DNA from: Billgrantia tianxiuensis
GTDB taxonomy: Bacteria > Pseudomonadota > Gammaproteobacteria > Pseudomonadales > Halomonadaceae
Direction of reading: 5' to 3'
Assembly (NCBI RefSeq): GCF_009834345.1
Contig: NZ_CP035042.1
Span: forward strand, 3,720,001 to 3,784,000
DNA: 64,000 nt
Part shown: piece after piece, positions 9,846 to 18,872 of the stretch
How the letters are laid out: each line of letters opens with the position of its first letter
Position numbering within the stretch: the stretch's first letter is position 1
Position numbers and translations under genes: made by a program
Notes under the pieces: model-generated
Told to the model about the DNA's origin: nothing
Database searches by the model: none
Seen by the model: only the letters and a program-made list of their open reading frames with translations

Positions 9846-10994
9846 TCAAGTCCTGTTCATGACGAGGGTGCCGGGATCGGCCATGCCGTGATAGCGCCTG
9901 GGCACCCGGGGTAGGACACCGGTCAGCAGCGTGTAGCTGATGGTATCGCAGTGGCGTGCCACCTCATCGACCGATAGCACCGCCCCATGGCGGGACCTGC
10001 CCCATAGAATCACCTCGCTGCCGATCCGGGCCTCGGGTATGTCGGTGACGTCCACCGTCAGCATATCCATCGAAACCTTGCCGGCAATCGCCGTGCACCG
10101 CCCGGCCACCAGTACCGGCGTGCCATCGACGGCATGCCGATCATAGCCGTCGCCATAGCCGCAAGCCACCACTGCAATGCGCGATGGCCGCGGCGCCCGC
10201 CAGCGACCGGCATAGCCTACCGGCTCACCCTCCGCCAGGTCACGCAGGGCAATGATCTCGGAGCGAAGCGTCATCACCGGCTGCAGCCGGCGGCTGGCCT
10301 CGCTGGGTCGTTCCAGCGGATCGCTGCCATACAGCATTACTCCGGGCCGGACCCAACTGCCATGGGACTGCGGCCAGGCCAGGGTGGCCGGGGAGTTTGC
10401 CAGGCACAGCGGTGCCTTCAAGCGCTGCGCCAGGTCGCGCATGCGTTCCAGTTGGGTCTCGAAGTAACCGGCATCGACGGCATCGGCAGTGGCGAAGTGA
10501 CTCATCAGTTGCAGGCCGGTGGCATACTCGGGGACAGCCGCCAGGCGCTGCCACACCGATTCCACCTGCTCGGGGGCAAAGCCCAGCCGGTGCATGCCGG
10601 AGTCGACCTTGACCCAGACTGGGATCGGCCGGGCCGGACGATGCTCCAGCAAGGCCTGGAGCTGCCACTCGCTATGCACCGCCATCCACAGCCCGAGCGC
10701 CTCGACGCGAGCCAGCTCCGCCGCCTCGAAAATGCCTTCGAGCAATACGATGGGCGACTCGATGCCACCCAGGCGCAAGGCCTCGGCTTCCTCCAGGCAA
10801 GCCACGGCGAAGGCGGGCGGACGCTCACCCTCAGGCAGCGACTCCAGGGCGCGGGCACAGGCCACGGCGCCATGCCCGTACGCATCGGCCTTGATGACCG
10901 CCAAGGCCTGGCTGTCGCCGGCCAGTCCACGAGCCAGCGCATAGTTGTGACGCAAGGCGTCAAGATCGATATCGGCGACCAGGGGCCTCGCCAT
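9846..10994 (-). CDS. alr: Alanine racemase
   Basis: 382-aa PLP enzyme converting L-alanine to D-alanine for peptidoglycan. The PLP lysine is Lys35 in VIKADAYGHG. The catalytic tyrosine of the other face lies in VGYAGRW. The C-terminal barrel motif VSMDMLTVDVTD is also intact. Length is usual for the family. It is transcribed leftward and followed 12 bp later by lpxL. A perfect 15-bp palindrome overlapping a possible -10 element lies just upstream (separate entry). Only one alr/dadX-type gene is visible and there is no dadA neighbour, so a biosynthetic role is likelier than a catabolic one. Confidence 0.96.
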   Translation of the reverse strand: MARPLVADIDLDALRHNYALARGLAGDSQALAVIKADAYGHGAVACARALESLPEGERPPAFAVACLEEAEALRLGGIESPIVLLEGIFEAAELARVEALGLWMAVHSEWQLQALLEHRPARPIPVWVKVDSGMHRLGFAPEQVESVWQRLAAVPEYATGLQLMSHFATADAVDAGYFETQLERMRDLAQRLKAPLCLANSPATLAWPQSHGSWVRPGVMLYGSDPLERPSEASRRLQPVMTLRSEIIALRDLAEGEPVGYAGRWRAPRPSRIAVVACGYGDGYDRHAVDGTPVLVAGRCTAIAGKVSMDMLTVDVTDIPEARIGSEVILWGRSRHGAVLSVDEVARHCDTISYTLLTGVLPRVPRRYHGMADPGTLVMNRT

Positions 10995-11020
10995 GACAAC
11001 CTCCCAAAGAGTGAAACGGC

Positions 11021-11035
11021 GAAAGATTATCTTTC
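11021..11035 (-). promoter_or_regulatory. Perfect palindrome upstream of alr
   Basis: GAAAGATTATCTTTC is a perfect 15-bp palindrome with one central base, 27 bp before the alr ATG. On the minus strand its centre contains GATAAT, a good -10-like hexamer, so a bound repressor would block the promoter. No known operator that I can name matches it. Confidence 0.45.
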
Positions 11036-11055
11036 ATATGCATAGCCATTTCACG

Positions 11056-11080
11056 AAGAAAACCACCGATTTCTCGGTGG
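11056..11080 (-). terminator. Intrinsic terminator after tolC
   Basis: On the minus strand CCACCGA-GAAA-TCGGTGG is followed by TTTTCTT, 46 bp past the tolC stop. It has a seven-pair GC-rich stem, a tetraloop and a T tract. Confidence 0.75.
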
Positions 11081-11125
11081 CTCTCGAAACATAATGCCCA
11101 ATTTCTCACGATACACAGCAATTTA

Positions 11126-12589
11126 TCATGATGGTGCTCGAGGACGTTCACCGATGTTCATGACCGGATTGTTATTCGCTTCGTCAGGTAATTCCAACGA
11201 TACCCGCTCCTGCTCGGAGAGCCAGGCGTTGACGGCCTGGATCGAGTCCGGCCCGAGCAACCCGGCCTGCAGCTGAAGCTGCAACAGGCTGAGCACATAG
11301 TCGTAACGTGCCTCGGCATGCTCGGCAATGGCGTTGAACAGGTTCTGCTCGGCGTTGAGGACATCGACGATGTTGCGCGTTCCTACTTCGTAACCCGAAC
11401 GGGTCGCCTCGAGGGCGCTCTGGTTGGAAACGATCGCCTGCCGCCGCGCCTCGACGGTCTCGACGTTGTTGTTGGCCAGGGTGAAGGAGGAGCGCACCTG
11501 CTGGATGGTATCGCGCCGCTGCGCTTCGAAGTCGTACTGGCTGGCTTCGAGCAGAAACCCGCTCTGGCGGATCTGCGCCTGAGTCGAGCCACCGGTATAG
11601 AGCGGCAGACTGGCACGCAGTCCGACCTGGCTCTCCGACTGATAATCCGCCCCCGTACGATCGCTGTCCGTCCAGCCATAGTTGGCGAAGGCCGACACCA
11701 CTGGTCGCTGGCCGGCGCGGGCCACCTCGACGCTGCTGCGCGCTACTTCGATACCGGCCTCGGCCGCCAGCACCAGCGGACTGTTGGCCATCGCCAGTGC
11801 TACCCACTCTTCACGGTCGGCCGGCTCGGGAGGGGTGATGGGCACATCCTCGTCCAGCGCATCGATGCTGTCGTAGCGGTGCCCGGTCAAACGCTCCAGC
11901 GCCTCGAAGCTGACCTGCATGGCCCCCTCCGCGGCAATACGCTGGGCACGGGCCAGGTCGTAGGAAGCCTGTGCCTCGTGCACGTCGGTGATCGCGATCA
12001 GGCCTACCTCGAAGCGCTCACGGGCCTGTTCCAACTGCCGGCTGATAGCCACCTCCTGGGCACGTCGCGCACTGAGGACATCGTGGGCCCGGAGGATTTC
12101 GAAGTAGGCGTTGGCCACGTTGAAAAGCAGCTGTTGGGTGGCCGCATCGACGCCCAGGGCATCACGATCGATCTCACGCTCGGCCCGCTCGAGCTGGGCA
12201 CGGCGGCTGGGGTCGTAGAGTGCCTGCTCGGCGTCCAGGCTCAGGCCGATGGAATTGACCGTATCGTCCTGGGCGAAAGGGGAACCGCCTCCCGGAGCAC
12301 CCTCGCCTGGCGGGGTCTGGAACGTGCCGTTGGCACTGTTGTAGACCCGTGAATGCGATGCGTTGCCGCCCACTGAGATTTGCGGCAGCAGCGTACCGCG
12401 CTGCACGTCGCGAGCAGCTTCGGTGGCCCGGAAGCCGGCCTGGGTGGAAGAGAGTTCGGCGTCGTTGTCCAGCGCATCCTGGGCGATGGTCCAGAGATCG
12501 GCGGCCTGGGCATTGCCGGCCATGAGGAAACCGACGAGAACTGCCAGGCCGCGGCGTGGAAAGCGTCGTGCGAAAGGTGGGCGAAGCAT
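11126..12589 (-). CDS. tolC: TolC-family outer-membrane efflux channel
   Basis: 487-aa outer-membrane channel protein. The signal peptide ends GNAQA/ADLWTIAQDAL, and the mature start (ALDNDAELSSTQAGF) is the usual TolC opening. Two repeats of long alpha-helical segments follow, with YDPSRRAQLERAEREID and LYTGGSTQAQIRQSGF at the family's conserved beta-barrel positions. TolC trimers link inner-membrane type I, RND and MFS pumps to the outside. The ATG at 12589 is preferred because AAGGGA lies upstream; an ATG at 12610 adds seven residues but its SD is too close. It stands alone, without a pump gene, as a shared housekeeping TolC does. Confidence 0.93.
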   Translation of the reverse strand: MLRPPFARRFPRRGLAVLVGFLMAGNAQAADLWTIAQDALDNDAELSSTQAGFRATEAARDVQRGTLLPQISVGGNASHSRVYNSANGTFQTPPGEGAPGGGSPFAQDDTVNSIGLSLDAEQALYDPSRRAQLERAEREIDRDALGVDAATQQLLFNVANAYFEILRAHDVLSARRAQEVAISRQLEQARERFEVGLIAITDVHEAQASYDLARAQRIAAEGAMQVSFEALERLTGHRYDSIDALDEDVPITPPEPADREEWVALAMANSPLVLAAEAGIEVARSSVEVARAGQRPVVSAFANYGWTDSDRTGADYQSESQVGLRASLPLYTGGSTQAQIRQSGFLLEASQYDFEAQRRDTIQQVRSSFTLANNNVETVEARRQAIVSNQSALEATRSGYEVGTRNIVDVLNAEQNLFNAIAEHAEARYDYVLSLLQLQLQAGLLGPDSIQAVNAWLSEQERVSLELPDEANNNPVMNIGERPRAPS

Positions 12590-12652
12590 ATGTTCTTTTC
12601 CCTTTTTCATCCCTGCATCATGAGGACGCTAATGATACCCCAACAGCATGCA

Positions 12653-12684
12653 GAAAATATGCAGCCGACCTAATGGTCGGCTGC
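12653..12684 (-). terminator. Intrinsic terminator after rpoS
   Basis: A perfect 10-bp stem (GCAGCCGACC / GGTCGGCTGC) with a 4-base loop, then ATATTTTCT on the minus strand, 18 bp after the rpoS stop. Confidence 0.82.
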
Positions 12685-12702
12685 CTTCTCCTGACGTGGC
12701 GA

Positions 12703-13689
12703 TTATTCGTTGAAGATGTTGTCCATCGAGAGCCCCTGTTTCTCAAGAACGCGGCGCAACTTCTTGAGCGCCTCCACCTGGATCTGGCGCACCCTCTCGC
12801 GGGTCAGGCCGATCTCATCGCCAACCTCTTCCAGCGTCGCCGCCTCGTGCCCGCGCAGCCCGAAGCGTCGTACCACCACTTCCATCTGCTTCTCGGTCAG
12901 CTCCGCCAGCCATTCGTCGACGTGCTGCTTGACATCGACATCGACCAACGACGATTCGGGGCCCTGCTCGTTGTCGTCGGCCAGGGTCTCGATCAGCGGC
13001 TTGTCGCTCTCGCCACCCATCGGATAGTCCACCGAGGAGACACGCTCGTTGAGCCCCATCATCTTCTTCACCGACTCGACCGGCTTGTCGAGATAGTCGG
13101 CGATCTCTTCCGGCGTGGCCTCGTGATCCAGCTTCTGGGTCAGCTCGCGGGCCGCGCGCAGGTAGATGTTGAGCTCCTTGACCACATGTATCGGCAGGCG
13201 GATGGTGCGCGTCTGGTTCATCAGCGCCCGCTCGATGGTCTGGCGTATCCACCAGGTGGCGTAGGTAGAGAAACGGAAACCCCGCTCGGGGTCGAATTTC
13301 TCCACCGCCCGGATCAGACCGAGATTGCCCTCCTCGATCAGATCCAGCAGCGTCAGCCCCCGATTGAGGTAGCGCCGGGCGATCTTGACCACCAGGCGCA
13401 GGTTGGACTCGATCATCCTCGCCCGGCCGGCCGGATCGCCTTTCTGCGCCAGGCGGCCGTAATAGACCTCCTCTTCGGGCGTCAGCAAAGGCGAGAAGCC
13501 GATCTCGTTGAGATAGATCTGGGTGGCGTCGAGGCTGTGGTGGTAGTGCTTGTCTTCACGACTCAGCGCCTTCTCGAAGGCAGCGTCGTCGTCGCTGTCC
13601 GAAGTGTCCGAGTCCGTATCGAGGTCCTGGCCGGCCTCGGTTACGTCCTCGAGATCAACATCCTGAAGGTCCCGTTCAAGCATGCTCAT
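12703..13689 (-). CDS. rpoS: RNA polymerase sigma factor RpoS
   Basis: 328-aa group 2 sigma-70 factor for stationary phase and general stress. After an acidic N-terminus come region 1.2 ([21 protein letters not shown]), regions 2.1-2.4 ([45 protein letters not shown]), region 3 and region 4.2 ([20 protein letters not shown]). Length matches E. coli RpoS (330 aa). It follows nlpD as in most gammaproteobacteria; the 145-bp gap has a small hairpin around GGTACC (13779-13797) that could lie in the leader. In E. coli the main rpoS promoter is inside nlpD, and the same is likely here. Confidence 0.97.
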   Translation of the reverse strand: MSMLERDLQDVDLEDVTEAGQDLDTDSDTSDSDDDAAFEKALSREDKHYHHSLDATQIYLNEIGFSPLLTPEEEVYYGRLAQKGDPAGRARMIESNLRLVVKIARRYLNRGLTLLDLIEEGNLGLIRAVEKFDPERGFRFSTYATWWIRQTIERALMNQTRTIRLPIHVVKELNIYLRAARELTQKLDHEATPEEIADYLDKPVESVKKMMGLNERVSSVDYPMGGESDKPLIETLADDNEQGPESSLVDVDVKQHVDEWLAELTEKQMEVVVRRFGLRGHEAATLEEVGDEIGLTRERVRQIQVEALKKLRRVLEKQGLSMDNIFNE

Positions 13690-13835
13690 CGGTTGCTACC
13701 CCGTGGTTTCGTCCTGAAATGCCTGTTGCTCTGGCATGGCTTACAGCACGCAGAGTTCTATTTGTTATGACTCCTCATTGGTACCCGCGAGGTACCATGA
13801 CCACCTGTAATGTCCCGACGGCAACCGTTGTCAGA

Positions 13836-14930
13836 CTACCGTTCCGGCAGGTATTTCAAGGGGTCCTGAGGCTGGCCATCCTTGCGCACCTCGAAATGCA
13901 GCCTGACGCTTTCGGCATCGCTGTCGCCCATGGTGGCGATGACCTGACCGGCCTCGACCACATCGTTCTCCGTGACGCGGAGGCTGTCGTTGTGGGCGTA
14001 GGCGCTCAGATACTGATCGTTATGCTTGAGCAGGATGAGGTTGCCGTAGCCCCGCACCCCGCTGCCGGCATAGACCACGATACCGGGTCCGGCTGCTCTG
14101 ACAGGTTGCCCCTTTTGCCCGGCGATATCAATGCCGGCGGTAATGCTTCCACCTTCACCGAAGCGGCCGACCAGTTCACCGTCAACGGGCCACTGCCAGG
14201 GCACCTCTGCTACCGGTGTATAGGTACGACTCGCACTTTCGGGTTGACGTTCCGGCTCACCTGCCACTTGGGTGCCAGCATCCGCCTGCGGCTGGGTCGG
14301 CTCTGCCTGCTGGGACTGGTCCTGCTGGGGTTGGGGTTCAGGCTCGGCCTGTGCCGCAACGGCCGCCTCGGGTTCCACGCGAGGCTCTGGCTCGGGTTCC
14401 GGCTGGGCTTGGGGCTCCGGCTGTGCGGGTGCCCGAGTATCGGCAACGCTTTCGGCACTCGCCAACGCGGCGTCGCTGGGAACGCTCGCCTCGCCCTGGA
14501 GAGGCTCGGCAGTCAGGCGCCGATTGCGCTCGATAGCTTCCTCATCGGGCAGCAGCCAGTCATCACTGGCCGTCTGGGCTGTGCCTCCACCTCCAAGCGC
14601 GGTGGCCGTGGCGACCTGGGCCTCCCCCAGCTCACGCGACTGGGTGTCGGGAGACGGCGCTGCGGCACCATCGCTCAGGCGCAACTGCTGGCCCGGCTGA
14701 ATGCGGTAGGGAGGGCCGATCTGGTTGAGCCTGGCCAGATCGCGATAGTCCATGTCGTGACGCCAGGCGATACCGTACAGGGTATCACCGGCCTCGACCG
14801 TGTAATGACTGGCAGGAGCGCGCTCGCGGCTCACCGAGAGGTCACGAACCTGAGGAGCGCCGTACTCCTGCTGGGCGGCACAGCCAGCCACTGCCAGGGC
14901 CACGGCTGAGACGAGAAATACCTTACGCAT
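13836..14930 (-). CDS. nlpD: Lipoprotein NlpD, LysM plus M23 domain
   Basis: 364-aa outer-membrane lipoprotein. The lipobox is VAGC with the modified cysteine at residue 17. A LysM domain follows (HYTVEAGDTLYGIAWRHDMDYRDLARLN), then a long Pro/Gln/Glu-rich low-complexity linker (about residues 160-240), then a C-terminal M23 domain. In the M23 domain the first metal ligand is lost (AGIDIAG instead of HxGxD) although the later LHFEVR block stays. This agrees with E. coli NlpD, which activates amidase AmiC and does not itself cut peptidoglycan. The ATG at 14930 has AGGAGGG upstream. Its start overlaps the DUF368 stop by 8 bp. Confidence 0.93.
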   Translation of the reverse strand: MRKVFLVSAVALAVAGCAAQQEYGAPQVRDLSVSRERAPASHYTVEAGDTLYGIAWRHDMDYRDLARLNQIGPPYRIQPGQQLRLSDGAAAPSPDTQSRELGEAQVATATALGGGGTAQTASDDWLLPDEEAIERNRRLTAEPLQGEASVPSDAALASAESVADTRAPAQPEPQAQPEPEPEPRVEPEAAVAAQAEPEPQPQQDQSQQAEPTQPQADAGTQVAGEPERQPESASRTYTPVAEVPWQWPVDGELVGRFGEGGSITAGIDIAGQKGQPVRAAGPGIVVYAGSGVRGYGNLILLKHNDQYLSAYAHNDSLRVTENDVVEAGQVIATMGDSDAESVRLHFEVRKDGQPQDPLKYLPER

Positions 14931-15909
14931 TGGAGCCCTCCTGCTTGTCTGTCGATTTGTGAGAGCCGTTCCCAGCCTTGCCAGGCGCACTGCCCCCCGA
15001 ATGGCGCCCCAGCACCAGAACCAGCGCCGCACCGACCACCATGGCTACCACCACCGGCACCAGCAAGGCGGGCTCTCCGGTCAGATTGGCGTAGTCGCCG
15101 GGCGTCAGATAGCGGTAGTCGAGCGGGATCATCCGGCCTTCAGGGCCGAGCTGGTAGCGTACCAGCTCACGCCAGGGCCACAGCACCGGCAACGAACCGA
15201 TGATGAAGCCGATCAGCAGTTGCAGGGTCGCGGTGTGATAGTGGCGCAGCAGCCAGGAGAGCAGCCGCGAGAAGCCGAACAGGCCGATCAGACAGCCAAC
15301 GGCAAAGGTCGAAAGCAGCGAGAGATCGAAGCTGCGAATGCCCTGCATCACGGTGCCATAGAGCCCCATGGTCAGCAACAGGAAGCTGCCGGAGACGCCG
15401 GGCAGCAGCAAGGCGCTGATGGCGATCGCCCCGCCAACGATCAGCACCAGAGAAGGACTCCCCAACTGGTTCACCAACGGCATCAGCGATGGCAGTCCAT
15501 GAGCCAGCAGCAGGCCTACGATCAGCGGCACGAGGTGCCATAGCTTCCAGTCCGCCGGATGGCGACTGACCACGATGGCCGATGCTGCCACCAGGCCGAA
15601 GAAGAAGCCGTTGAGCAGCAGCGGATAATCGCCCATCAGCCAGACCACCAGGTGCGCCACGCTGACCAGACTGGCCCCGATACCCAGCAGCAGCGGAATG
15701 GCGAACATCAGGTTGAGATGAACGAACAGGCCGGACAGACCACTGCGGCGCCACGCCGTGAAGGCGCTGGGACCGAACTGCTTGATGGTATGGATCAGTT
15801 CCTCGTAGATGCCCGTGACGAAGGCGATGGTGCCACCGGAAACGCCGGGCACCGCATCGGCCGCCCCCATTCCGGCCCCCTTGAGGAAAATGCTGAGTTG
15901 TCGCTTCAA
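14923..15909 (-). CDS. DUF368 membrane protein (PopT-type undecaprenyl-phosphate translocase)
   Basis: 328-aa polytopic protein. Its N-terminus LKGAGMGAADAVPGVSGGTIAFVTGIYEELI is the hallmark of DUF368, and a second related motif (LLLPGVSGSFLLLTMGLYG) occurs near residue 170, showing the internal repeat. DUF368 proteins were recently identified as carriers that recycle undecaprenyl phosphate across the membrane for cell-wall synthesis (PopT). That role is taken from the family, not seen here. It overlaps pcm by 4 bp and nlpD by 8 bp, so it is embedded between surE-pcm and nlpD-rpoS. Confidence 0.88.
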   Translation of the reverse strand: MKRQLSIFLKGAGMGAADAVPGVSGGTIAFVTGIYEELIHTIKQFGPSAFTAWRRSGLSGLFVHLNLMFAIPLLLGIGASLVSVAHLVVWLMGDYPLLLNGFFFGLVAASAIVVSRHPADWKLWHLVPLIVGLLLAHGLPSLMPLVNQLGSPSLVLIVGGAIAISALLLPGVSGSFLLLTMGLYGTVMQGIRSFDLSLLSTFAVGCLIGLFGFSRLLSWLLRHYHTATLQLLIGFIIGSLPVLWPWRELVRYQLGPEGRMIPLDYRYLTPGDYANLTGEPALLVPVVVAMVVGAALVLVLGRHSGGSAPGKAGNGSHKSTDKQEGSNA

Positions 15910-16586
15910 CGAATCACTCCTTGCAGCAGCGGCACGAAGCGCACTCGCTCCAGCCGCTGGACGTCATGTTGAGTACCGCTGCGGCGCACCCGGGTCAGCC
16001 ACTGTTCGCCGTTCGGGTCGGCCAATGGCAGGATCATCACGCCCTCTTCGGAAAGCTGCGAGATCAGCACCTCGGGTAGCTCATGCGCGCAGGCCGTGAG
16101 CAGCACCACATCGAACGGGGCCGCCTCCTGCCAGCCGTGGCCGCCATCGGCCAGGCGCAGACGCGCGTTGTGCGCTTTGAGCAGGCGCAGCCGCTTCGCC
16201 GCCAGGTGATGCAAGGCATTGATTCGTTCGACCGACCAGAGTTCCGGCACCAGGCGCGACAGGATCAGGGTCTGGTAGCCGGAGCCGGTGCCGATCTCCA
16301 GCACACGCCGCGGCGCCTCGTTCATCACCAGCTCCGTCATGCGTGCCACCATCCACGGCTGGGACAGCGTCTGGCCATGACCGATGGGCAGCGAGGTATC
16401 CTCATAGGCACGGTGAGCCAATGCTTCATCGAGAAAAAGATGGCGCGGCTCGGCCGCCATCACGCCGAGCACACGCTCGTCGGTGATGCCCTGCTTGGCC
16501 AGGCGAGCCACCATGCGATCTCGCGTTCGCTGCGATGTCATGCCGACACCGCGCAGCAGCTCGGGTAATCGTTCAGGTGAATGCAT
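15906..16586 (-). CDS. pcm: Protein-L-isoaspartate O-methyltransferase
   Basis: 226-aa SAM-dependent enzyme that methylates isoaspartyl residues to start protein repair. It has the N-terminal [29 protein letters not shown] block and the SAM motif [13 protein letters not shown]; both are diagnostic for PCMT. I chose the ATG at 16586, which overlaps the surE end by 14 bp; the frame opens further upstream without a better start. It stands between surE and DUF368-nlpD-rpoS, matching the classic surE-pcm-nlpD-rpoS stress cluster with one gene inserted. Confidence 0.95.
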   Translation of the reverse strand: MHSPERLPELLRGVGMTSQRTRDRMVARLAKQGITDERVLGVMAAEPRHLFLDEALAHRAYEDTSLPIGHGQTLSQPWMVARMTELVMNEAPRRVLEIGTGSGYQTLILSRLVPELWSVERINALHHLAAKRLRLLKAHNARLRLADGGHGWQEAAPFDVVLLTACAHELPEVLISQLSEEGVMILPLADPNGEQWLTRVRRSGTQHDVQRLERVRFVPLLQGVIR

Positions 16587-17319
16587 CCAGCCAGCCCTGC
16601 ACATCCGCAATGGCCGCACGCTGCGTCAGGTCGGTCTGCAGCGGCGTAATCGAAACGTAGCCTGCCTCGATGGCGGCAAAATCGGTATCCGGCCCATCAT
16701 CGGCATTCTGCCCCACGGCCGCAATCCAGTAGCGTAACCGGCCACGCGGATCGCGCACTTCCATCGGCCGCTCCGCCGGCCCGCGGTAACCCATGCGGGT
16801 CACGCGGAAGCCCTGGATCTCCTCCCAGGGCAGGTCCGGCACGTTGACATTGAGCAGGCTGCGAGGCGGCAGCGAGAGCTGGTCCGCCGCTCCCACCAGG
16901 CTTGCCGCCACGCGCCCGGCGGTGTCGAAGTGGCGCGAGCCGACCAGCGACATGGCAATGGCCGGCATGCCCAGGTTGCGCCCCTCCATGGCCGCCGCCA
17001 CGGTGCCGGAATAGAGCACGTCGTCGCCCAGGTTGCCGCCGTGATTGATGCCTGAGATCACCAGATCGGGGCGCTCGTCCCAGACGCCGTTCACCCCCAG
17101 GTAGACACAATCGGCCGGGGTGCCGTCGACACAGTGAAAGCCGTTGTCCAGCGCCGTCAGCGCCAGGGGCCGATTGAGGGTCAGCGAATTGCTGGCGCCG
17201 CTGCGATCGCGGTCGGGCGCCACCACCCGCAGCCGGGCATGGGGCTCCAGAGCTTCGTACAGGGCGCGCAGCCCCGGTGCATGTACGCCGTCATCGTTGG
17301 AAAGCAGAAGTCTGCGCAT
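16573..17319 (-). CDS. surE: 5'/3'-nucleotidase SurE
   Basis: 248-aa metal-dependent nucleotidase and exopolyphosphatase. The N-terminus [20 protein letters not shown] contains the metal-binding Asp-Asp pair at about residues 9-10. [17 protein letters not shown] and [27 protein letters not shown] are the other two signature blocks with the remaining metal ligands. Length is usual (E. coli 253 aa). It follows truD with a 4-bp gap and is coupled to pcm by overlap. Confidence 0.96.
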   Translation of the reverse strand: MRRLLLSNDDGVHAPGLRALYEALEPHARLRVVAPDRDRSGASNSLTLNRPLALTALDNGFHCVDGTPADCVYLGVNGVWDERPDLVISGINHGGNLGDDVLYSGTVAAAMEGRNLGMPAIAMSLVGSRHFDTAGRVAASLVGAADQLSLPPRSLLNVNVPDLPWEEIQGFRVTRMGYRGPAERPMEVRDPRGRLRYWIAAVGQNADDGPDTDFAAIEAGYVSITPLQTDLTQRAAIADVQGWLDAFT

Positions 17320-17323
17320 TCGA

Positions 17324-18388
17324 TTAGGCCTCCGCTGAAAGCGTCAAGTTGGGATGGGCGATGAGTTCGCGCAGTACTGCCGTGGCGAAACTGCCTCGTG
17401 GCAGTTGGAAGTCGAGACGCGCACCATCTTGCTCCCGCGTCAGCCGCGGCTGATCCAGACGCATGCGCAGGGCGCGCCGTGCCATGCGCACCCCGGCCTG
17501 CTCCAGCCCCCGGCAAAGCGTGGCATGGCGCTCGGCCACGGCACTCTCGTAACGCGCCGCCTCCCCCGTGGCAAGCGAGTCGCCCACGCCCCACAACACG
17601 CCAGTGGGATGCAGGTCGAGCCGGAGGGCACGCGCCTCCAGCTCGGCATCGGGCGTCTCGACGCCGAATTGGCTCGCCGTGCCGTCGAGCATCGCCACGT
17701 CGCCCCCGACCAGGCGCTGCCAGTTGTCATCCGTCAGACGCATCGCCGCGAGCTCGTTGAACAGGTAGCTGCGGGCGGCGGAGAGCAGCATGCCTTCGCG
17801 ATCGTCACGCTTGCGCCAGCCACGCGCCAGCAGCGCATGCGCGCGCGCCAGGTTGCGCCCTGCGGGCCCGAAGCGCTGCGGTCCGAAGAGGTTGGGTACG
17901 CCATGTTGGCACAGCCACGCCCAGCGCTCTTCGAGGTCCTGCTGCAGTGCCGCCCCCGTGATACGCAGTGAGAAGCGATTGGCGCGGTGCACGCCGCGCT
18001 TGAGCTTGCGCGGGTGACGAGCCTGCTCGAGCACTCGCACGCCGCAGCCGGCCAGCCGCTCGGCCAGTCCCTCCGGTGCCGGACGTCCCGGGAGATGCAC
18101 CGAGAGCCATTGGCGGGTCACGGCGATGCGATCCTTCATGCCGGCATAACCCACCGCCCGCGGTGCTACGTCAGATGCCTTCGCCAGGTGGCGTACCGCC
18201 TCCAGGGTGGTAAGTCCACGCTTCTCCACCCATAGCCAGAGATGCTCACCCTCCCCTTCGGGCACGAAGCCGAGAATCTCCTCGACCACGAAGTCCTCGG
18301 GCGTGCCGCGGAACTCGCCAGGGCCGGGCGGTCCAAAATCGGCTTCGGTGGCGCGAGGCCAGTCGCCTGGCCGGGAGGGATCGCTCAC
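17324..18388 (-). CDS. truD: tRNA pseudouridine(13) synthase TruD
   Basis: 354-aa enzyme making pseudouridine 13 in tRNA-Glu. The catalytic aspartate is Asp86 in [13 protein letters not shown], after the FVVEEILGF and [13 protein letters not shown] segments. The TruD-specific insertion domain carries [27 protein letters not shown] and the conserved DG/GP loop. It overlaps ispF by 4 bp upstream and leads into surE, the same order (ispD-ispF-truD-surE-pcm) found in E. coli. Confidence 0.95.
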   Translation of the reverse strand: MSDPSRPGDWPRATEADFGPPGPGEFRGTPEDFVVEEILGFVPEGEGEHLWLWVEKRGLTTLEAVRHLAKASDVAPRAVGYAGMKDRIAVTRQWLSVHLPGRPAPEGLAERLAGCGVRVLEQARHPRKLKRGVHRANRFSLRITGAALQQDLEERWAWLCQHGVPNLFGPQRFGPAGRNLARAHALLARGWRKRDDREGMLLSAARSYLFNELAAMRLTDDNWQRLVGGDVAMLDGTASQFGVETPDAELEARALRLDLHPTGVLWGVGDSLATGEAARYESAVAERHATLCRGLEQAGVRMARRALRMRLDQPRLTREQDGARLDFQLPRGSFATAVLRELIAHPNLTLSAEA

Positions 18389-18872
18389 TTGGCCTCCCCC
18401 ACTCGTGCCAGCAAAACCACGGCTTCGGCAGCAATGCCTTCGCCGCGTCCGGTGAAGCCCAGCCGTTCGCTGGTGGTGGCCTTGACGTTGACCGCGCCCG
18501 GGTCAAGTTCGAGATCCTCGGCGATACGCTCGCGCATGGCTTCGATATGGGGCGCCAGCTTCGGTGCCTGGGCGATCACCGTGGCATCGACGTTGCCGAC
18601 CCGATAGCCCGCCTCTTGCACCAGGACCAACACGTGGCGCAACAGAGCCCGGCTGTCGGCACCGGCCCAGACTGGGTCGGTATCGGGAAAATGACGGCCG
18701 ATGTCACCCAGCGCACAAGCACCGAGCAACGCATCGCTGATGGCATGCAGCAGGACATCGCCATCGGAATGGGCAACGAAGCCGTGGTCGAAGGGACGGC
18801 AACACCACCGATCATGAGATGGTCGCCTTCACCGAAACGGTGAACGTCGAAGCCATGGCCGATGCGTAGCAT
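18385..18872 (-). pseudogene. ispF: 2-C-methyl-D-erythritol 2,4-cyclodiphosphate synthase, frameshifted as read
   Basis: MEP-pathway enzyme that cyclises CDP-ME2P. The first 27 codons ([20 protein letters not shown]...) carry the Asp/His metal site in frame. The rest ([20 protein letters not shown] ... [14 protein letters not shown]) lies one frame away. Adding one base to the C run at 18793-18795 (CCC to CCCC, minus strand) restores a continuous 162-aa protein with every conserved block ([19 protein letters not shown]). Because IspF is normally essential and both halves are perfectly conserved, a base-calling error is far likelier than a real lesion. It abuts ispD (TGAATG) and overlaps truD by 4 bp. 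Confidence 0.9.

Noticed and set aside
12556..13770. 404-aa frame antisense to rpoS
   Set aside because: rpoS is complete and highly conserved; the antisense frame has no recognisable feature.
13779..13797. Hairpin (TGGTACC/GGTACCA) in the nlpD-rpoS gap as a terminator
   Set aside because: Only seven pairs with no T tract on either strand; at most a leader structure.
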